This document shows, in pieces, positions 61,520 to 64,000 of a stretch of 64,000 nt of DNA (its first letter is position 1; each line of letters opens with the position of its first letter). A program made the translations under genes and the position numbers. The stretch comes from Rhabditoides inermis (taxonomy: Eukaryota > Nematoda > Chromadorea > Rhabditida > Rhabditidae), in NCBI GenBank assembly GCA_963966185.1, contig CAWZYM010000209.1, forward strand, positions 512,001 to 576,000. Reading direction: 5' to 3'. The notes beneath the pieces are model-generated. The model worked only from the letters and a program-made list of their open reading frames with translations. It searched no databases and was not told the DNA's origin.

Positions 61520-62447
61520 TCTTTCTCTCCTCTTTTTCTCTCTCCTAATATTGACGTTATTTTTTTGTATCCTTATAATGTTACTTCAACACAACAGTCC
61601 GGTATGCGCAGGTTTGTGTTAGTATTTGTAAACGTTTTATGCATGTGCTTTTGTTGCATTGGGTTAAGACAAAGTGAATATCTTTACGCAAGTACTTTTA
61701 AGAGAAAATGTATGTGCTTTTGTTAAATTTCATTGAAATTTTTACTATGCGCTGAATCTTTACTTGCTTTTCTTCTCACTATCTCACTAAACTCTTTCTT
61801 CCTCTCTCCCTCTCCCGCTCTCTCCCCCCCTCTCTCTCTCTTTCTCTCCCTTTCTCTCTCTCTCTCTCTCTTTCTTTCTCTTTCTTTTCACTCTCTTCAC
61901 TCCCCCTCTCTTTCTCTCTCGCTCTCTTCTTTCTCCCCTGTTCTTTCTCTCCTTCCTCTCTCTCTCTCTCTCTTTCTCTCTTTTCTCTTTGCAGATCACA
62001 AGTATTCACAGATTGTAGTTACGTTTCACAAAACGTTTTTCACATGTTTTCTACCAGTCGGCATCGCGCCTCGACCTGGTTATCGTGAACCGGCCAAAAT
62101 TTGCAAACCCGGCGCGCATTAGACGCTGGCGGCGGCGAGGCTGGCTACACGCTGGGTGCAAGTTGGGTGCACGTTGGAAAAAGTCGGCGGTCAGCGTGAC
62201 GGGAAGGAAGGAAGGAAACGCTGGCCTCTCGCCTCATGGGTGCGCACGATCCCTCATAACTTCTTTCGGAGAAAAGATACAAAGATGCCATCAATTAGTG
62301 ATCTGGCCTACGGAACCGTGCGAATCTAACTAACATAAATTGGATTAGTTCGCATTCCTGCTAACATGATTTTTGGATATAGCTTCTTGAAAATTCTGGC
62401 GCGAGCCCTATCCTAAGCCAAAAGAGAGGGCGCTGCGCGCCCTCTCT
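61365..62447 (-). mobile_element. Composite foldback repeat, copy 4 (inverse)
   Basis: Foldback arms 61365-61468 and 61606-61709 are nearly perfect. Then come a CT tract (61790-61992), the block with CCCGGCGCGCATTAGACGCT, CTCATGGGTGCGCACGATCC and CTATCCTAAGCCAAAA. The terminal hairpin AGAGAGGGCGC-TGC-GCGCCCTCTCT (62422-62446) is followed by AAT. Confidence 0.65.
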
Positions 62448-62894
62448 AATTATCCATGTATTAAACATTAACAAAATATACTATTTAATGCACTTGTCGA
62501 CGGTCTTGGTTGCATAACTAAACTATATTATTTAAAGGATTTATCCGGACAATGTATTATTCCCTGATCTTCAGGATGGCGCCGTTTTCTTTCTCTTCAA
62601 TGAGGACGAGTTTTGAAGTTCTGTTTGCGCAGAAAAATTGTTAAAAAAAAATACAGGAGTGGGATTAAAGTCCCCAAAAAATTCGAACTAATTTCAAAAT
62701 ATTTTGAAAAACCTCGGAAATAATTGCGAGTTTATTCCGAATTTTTCGCGAATTTGAAACTCAAAATATTTTGAACTAGTGCAATTAAAGGGAATAGGCA
62801 GTGACATCCTCATACATTTTAAGCCAGTAGTCAAATCGTACTGTGGGTTACGACGTAGTTCAAAGATTTTCGCTTGCTGAATCGTGTTCATGTG
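62448..62894. other. AT-rich stretch without recognised features
   Basis: No ORF with family resemblance; an AATTTTTCGCGAATTT-like block only. Confidence 0.5.
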
Positions 62895-63255
62895 TTAAAG
62901 AAACAGTGGCGACTTATTTTCGACTCGGAGTATTATTAAAAATCATATTAACCTAACGCATTTGCAGTTTTTGCGAAAGAACGACGATTCTGCGTTATTT
63001 TCGATTCTGCAGCTGGCAAGAATGCAGCTCAAAATTTGAATTTCCCGCCAACACTTTAGTGCAAAAATTTGAGTCGGAGACGTCACCGCAAATGAACAAC
63101 AGACAGCCACTTGCATCATGGCTTAGTGCATGTGCGCTGCGTTGTGATTCTAATCTTCGCGGGTTCGATTCCTGTCACTGCCAAATATTTTGCTCGTGTG
63201 AAAATGAGGAGTTGTGGCAGGTCGTGGCAGAAATAAGTCGCCACTGTGCCTTTAA
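62895..63255. mobile_element. Small TIR element with an internal tRNA-like promoter
   Basis: Ends TTAAAG(AA/GC)ACAGTGGCGACTTATTT match over 23 of 25 positions as inverted repeats. No convincing flanking duplication is visible, so the class is open. The interior carries A- and B-box-like motifs at 63119-63172. Confidence 0.55.
63119..63172 (+). other. tRNA-like A/B box pair
   Basis: TGGCTTAGTGC (A box) and GGTTCGATTCC (B box) are spaced as in a tRNA gene, and GCGGG/CCTGT can form a T stem with wobble pairs. The acceptor and anticodon stems do not fold well, so this is a relic or SINE-type promoter rather than a working tRNA. Confidence 0.45.
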
Positions 63256-63359
63256 GTACAAATTTGAGATTTGAACGTGCCGCGCAAAAAGGCGCGCTGT
63301 GTCGCAAACTGCGTGGCAGCCCTTTTCAACGTTGAGTCTATTTATGCAACTGTTCCTCA

Positions 63360-64000
63360 TTAGAGAGGGCGCGCAGCGCCCTCTCTTTTGGCTTAGGATA
63401 GGGCTAGCGCCAGAATTTTCAAGAAGCTATATCCAAAAATCATGTTAGCATGAATGTGAACTCATCCAATTCATGTTAGTTAGATTCGCACGGTTCCGTA
63501 GGCCAGATCACTAATTGATGGCATCTTTGTATCTTTTCTCCGAAAGAAGTTATGAGCGATCTCGCGCACCCATGAGGTGAGAGGCCAGCGTGTGGGTGGG
63601 TGGGTGGGTGGGTGGAAGTCGTGTCCGGTAACGCTGACTCTCTGCCGAAAGCGTACTCTCTCGTCGTTTTCTGCGCGTGTTCTCCAACTAGCACTTTGAG
63701 TGTAGTTCGCCCCGCCGCCGCCAGCGTCTAATTCGCGCCGGGTTTGCGTTGTTTTGGGTTCCCGTGACTCTGGCTAGCTCTCTCTCCCGGTAGGCGGGCA
63801 GGGCGCGCAGAGAAATCGCGAGAGAGCACGCTGTCGGGTGAGAGCGCAGACATGCATTTACACCACGGCGACCGAAATTCAGAGAAGTGTCGATTAGAAT
63901 TGTTTCCATACAATACCAAGAAAAATATAGTTACATATACACGCAACATTGTGCGTCACATCATAAAATGTGTCACATAATAGTTCTATGCGTACTAATT
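63360..64000 (+). mobile_element. Composite foldback repeat, copy 5, cut by window end
   Basis: The hairpin AGAGAGGGCGC-GCA-GCGCCCTCTCT (63363-63387) is followed by GGCTTAGGATAGGGCTAGCG, the 63617-63760 block shared with 2500-2640, and 63765-64000 shared with 15900-16150 (reading GTTCTATGCGTACTAATT at the end). The foldback part lies beyond the window. Confidence 0.65.

Noticed and set aside
63119..63172. Functional tRNA gene
   Set aside because: A and B boxes are good, but acceptor and anticodon stems do not pair convincingly.

Overview
The window is nuclear DNA of a nematode. The evidence is a set of intron-rich genes with TTTTCAG-type 3' splice sites. They encode an MSP-domain protein, two six-cysteine saposin-like secreted proteins, two serpentine chemoreceptor-like GPCRs and an ephrin, and several have a splice-acceptor-like AG directly before the start codon, as in spliced-leader trans-splicing. 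I cannot name the species; the very heavy GA/CT microsatellite load fits a rhabditid or diplogastrid worm. All exon coordinates were read by eye from splice signals, phase continuity and family resemblance.

Left third (1-21000): repeats (1-3836); the C-terminal 12 exons of an ABCB8-like mitochondrial half-transporter (4264-10544, +); two divergently transcribed saposin-like genes (11074-11956, -; 13739-14425, +); a complete 9-exon GPCR (15401-18901, -); then a gene-free stretch holding a SINE-like retroposon.

Middle (21766-37359): a 10-exon GPI-type ephrin (+), a 6-exon MSP-domain gene (-), and a second 9-exon GPCR (-) that is a paralogue of the first with the same exon phases. Its introns hold at least four unrelated mobile elements.

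Right part (37400-64000): a repeat-rich area organised around an interrupted inverted duplication. The arms (about 43200-45720 and 54893-60480) each carry a copy of a proline-rich gene; the left copy is broken and the right copy is open. Between the arms lie a small unknown gene (48611-49222, +) and a 15-exon zinc-finger gene (49723-53838, +). The right arm contains a full-length, two-ORF APE-type non-LTR retrotransposon (55223-59155) with an 8-bp target duplication, and the left arm preserves the matching empty site. Other elements include a 1-kb hAT-like element with perfect 15-bp ends and 8-bp TSD, a second TAGGG-ended element, a 308-bp MITE with ~95-bp inverted ends, LINE relics, and a composite foldback repeat family with a terminal 11-bp hairpin.

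A recurring theme is local tandem duplication of exon-boundary segments, leaving decoy donors and acceptors inside introns or untranslated regions in at least three genes. I found no prokaryotic features, CRISPR array, rRNA or functional tRNA.
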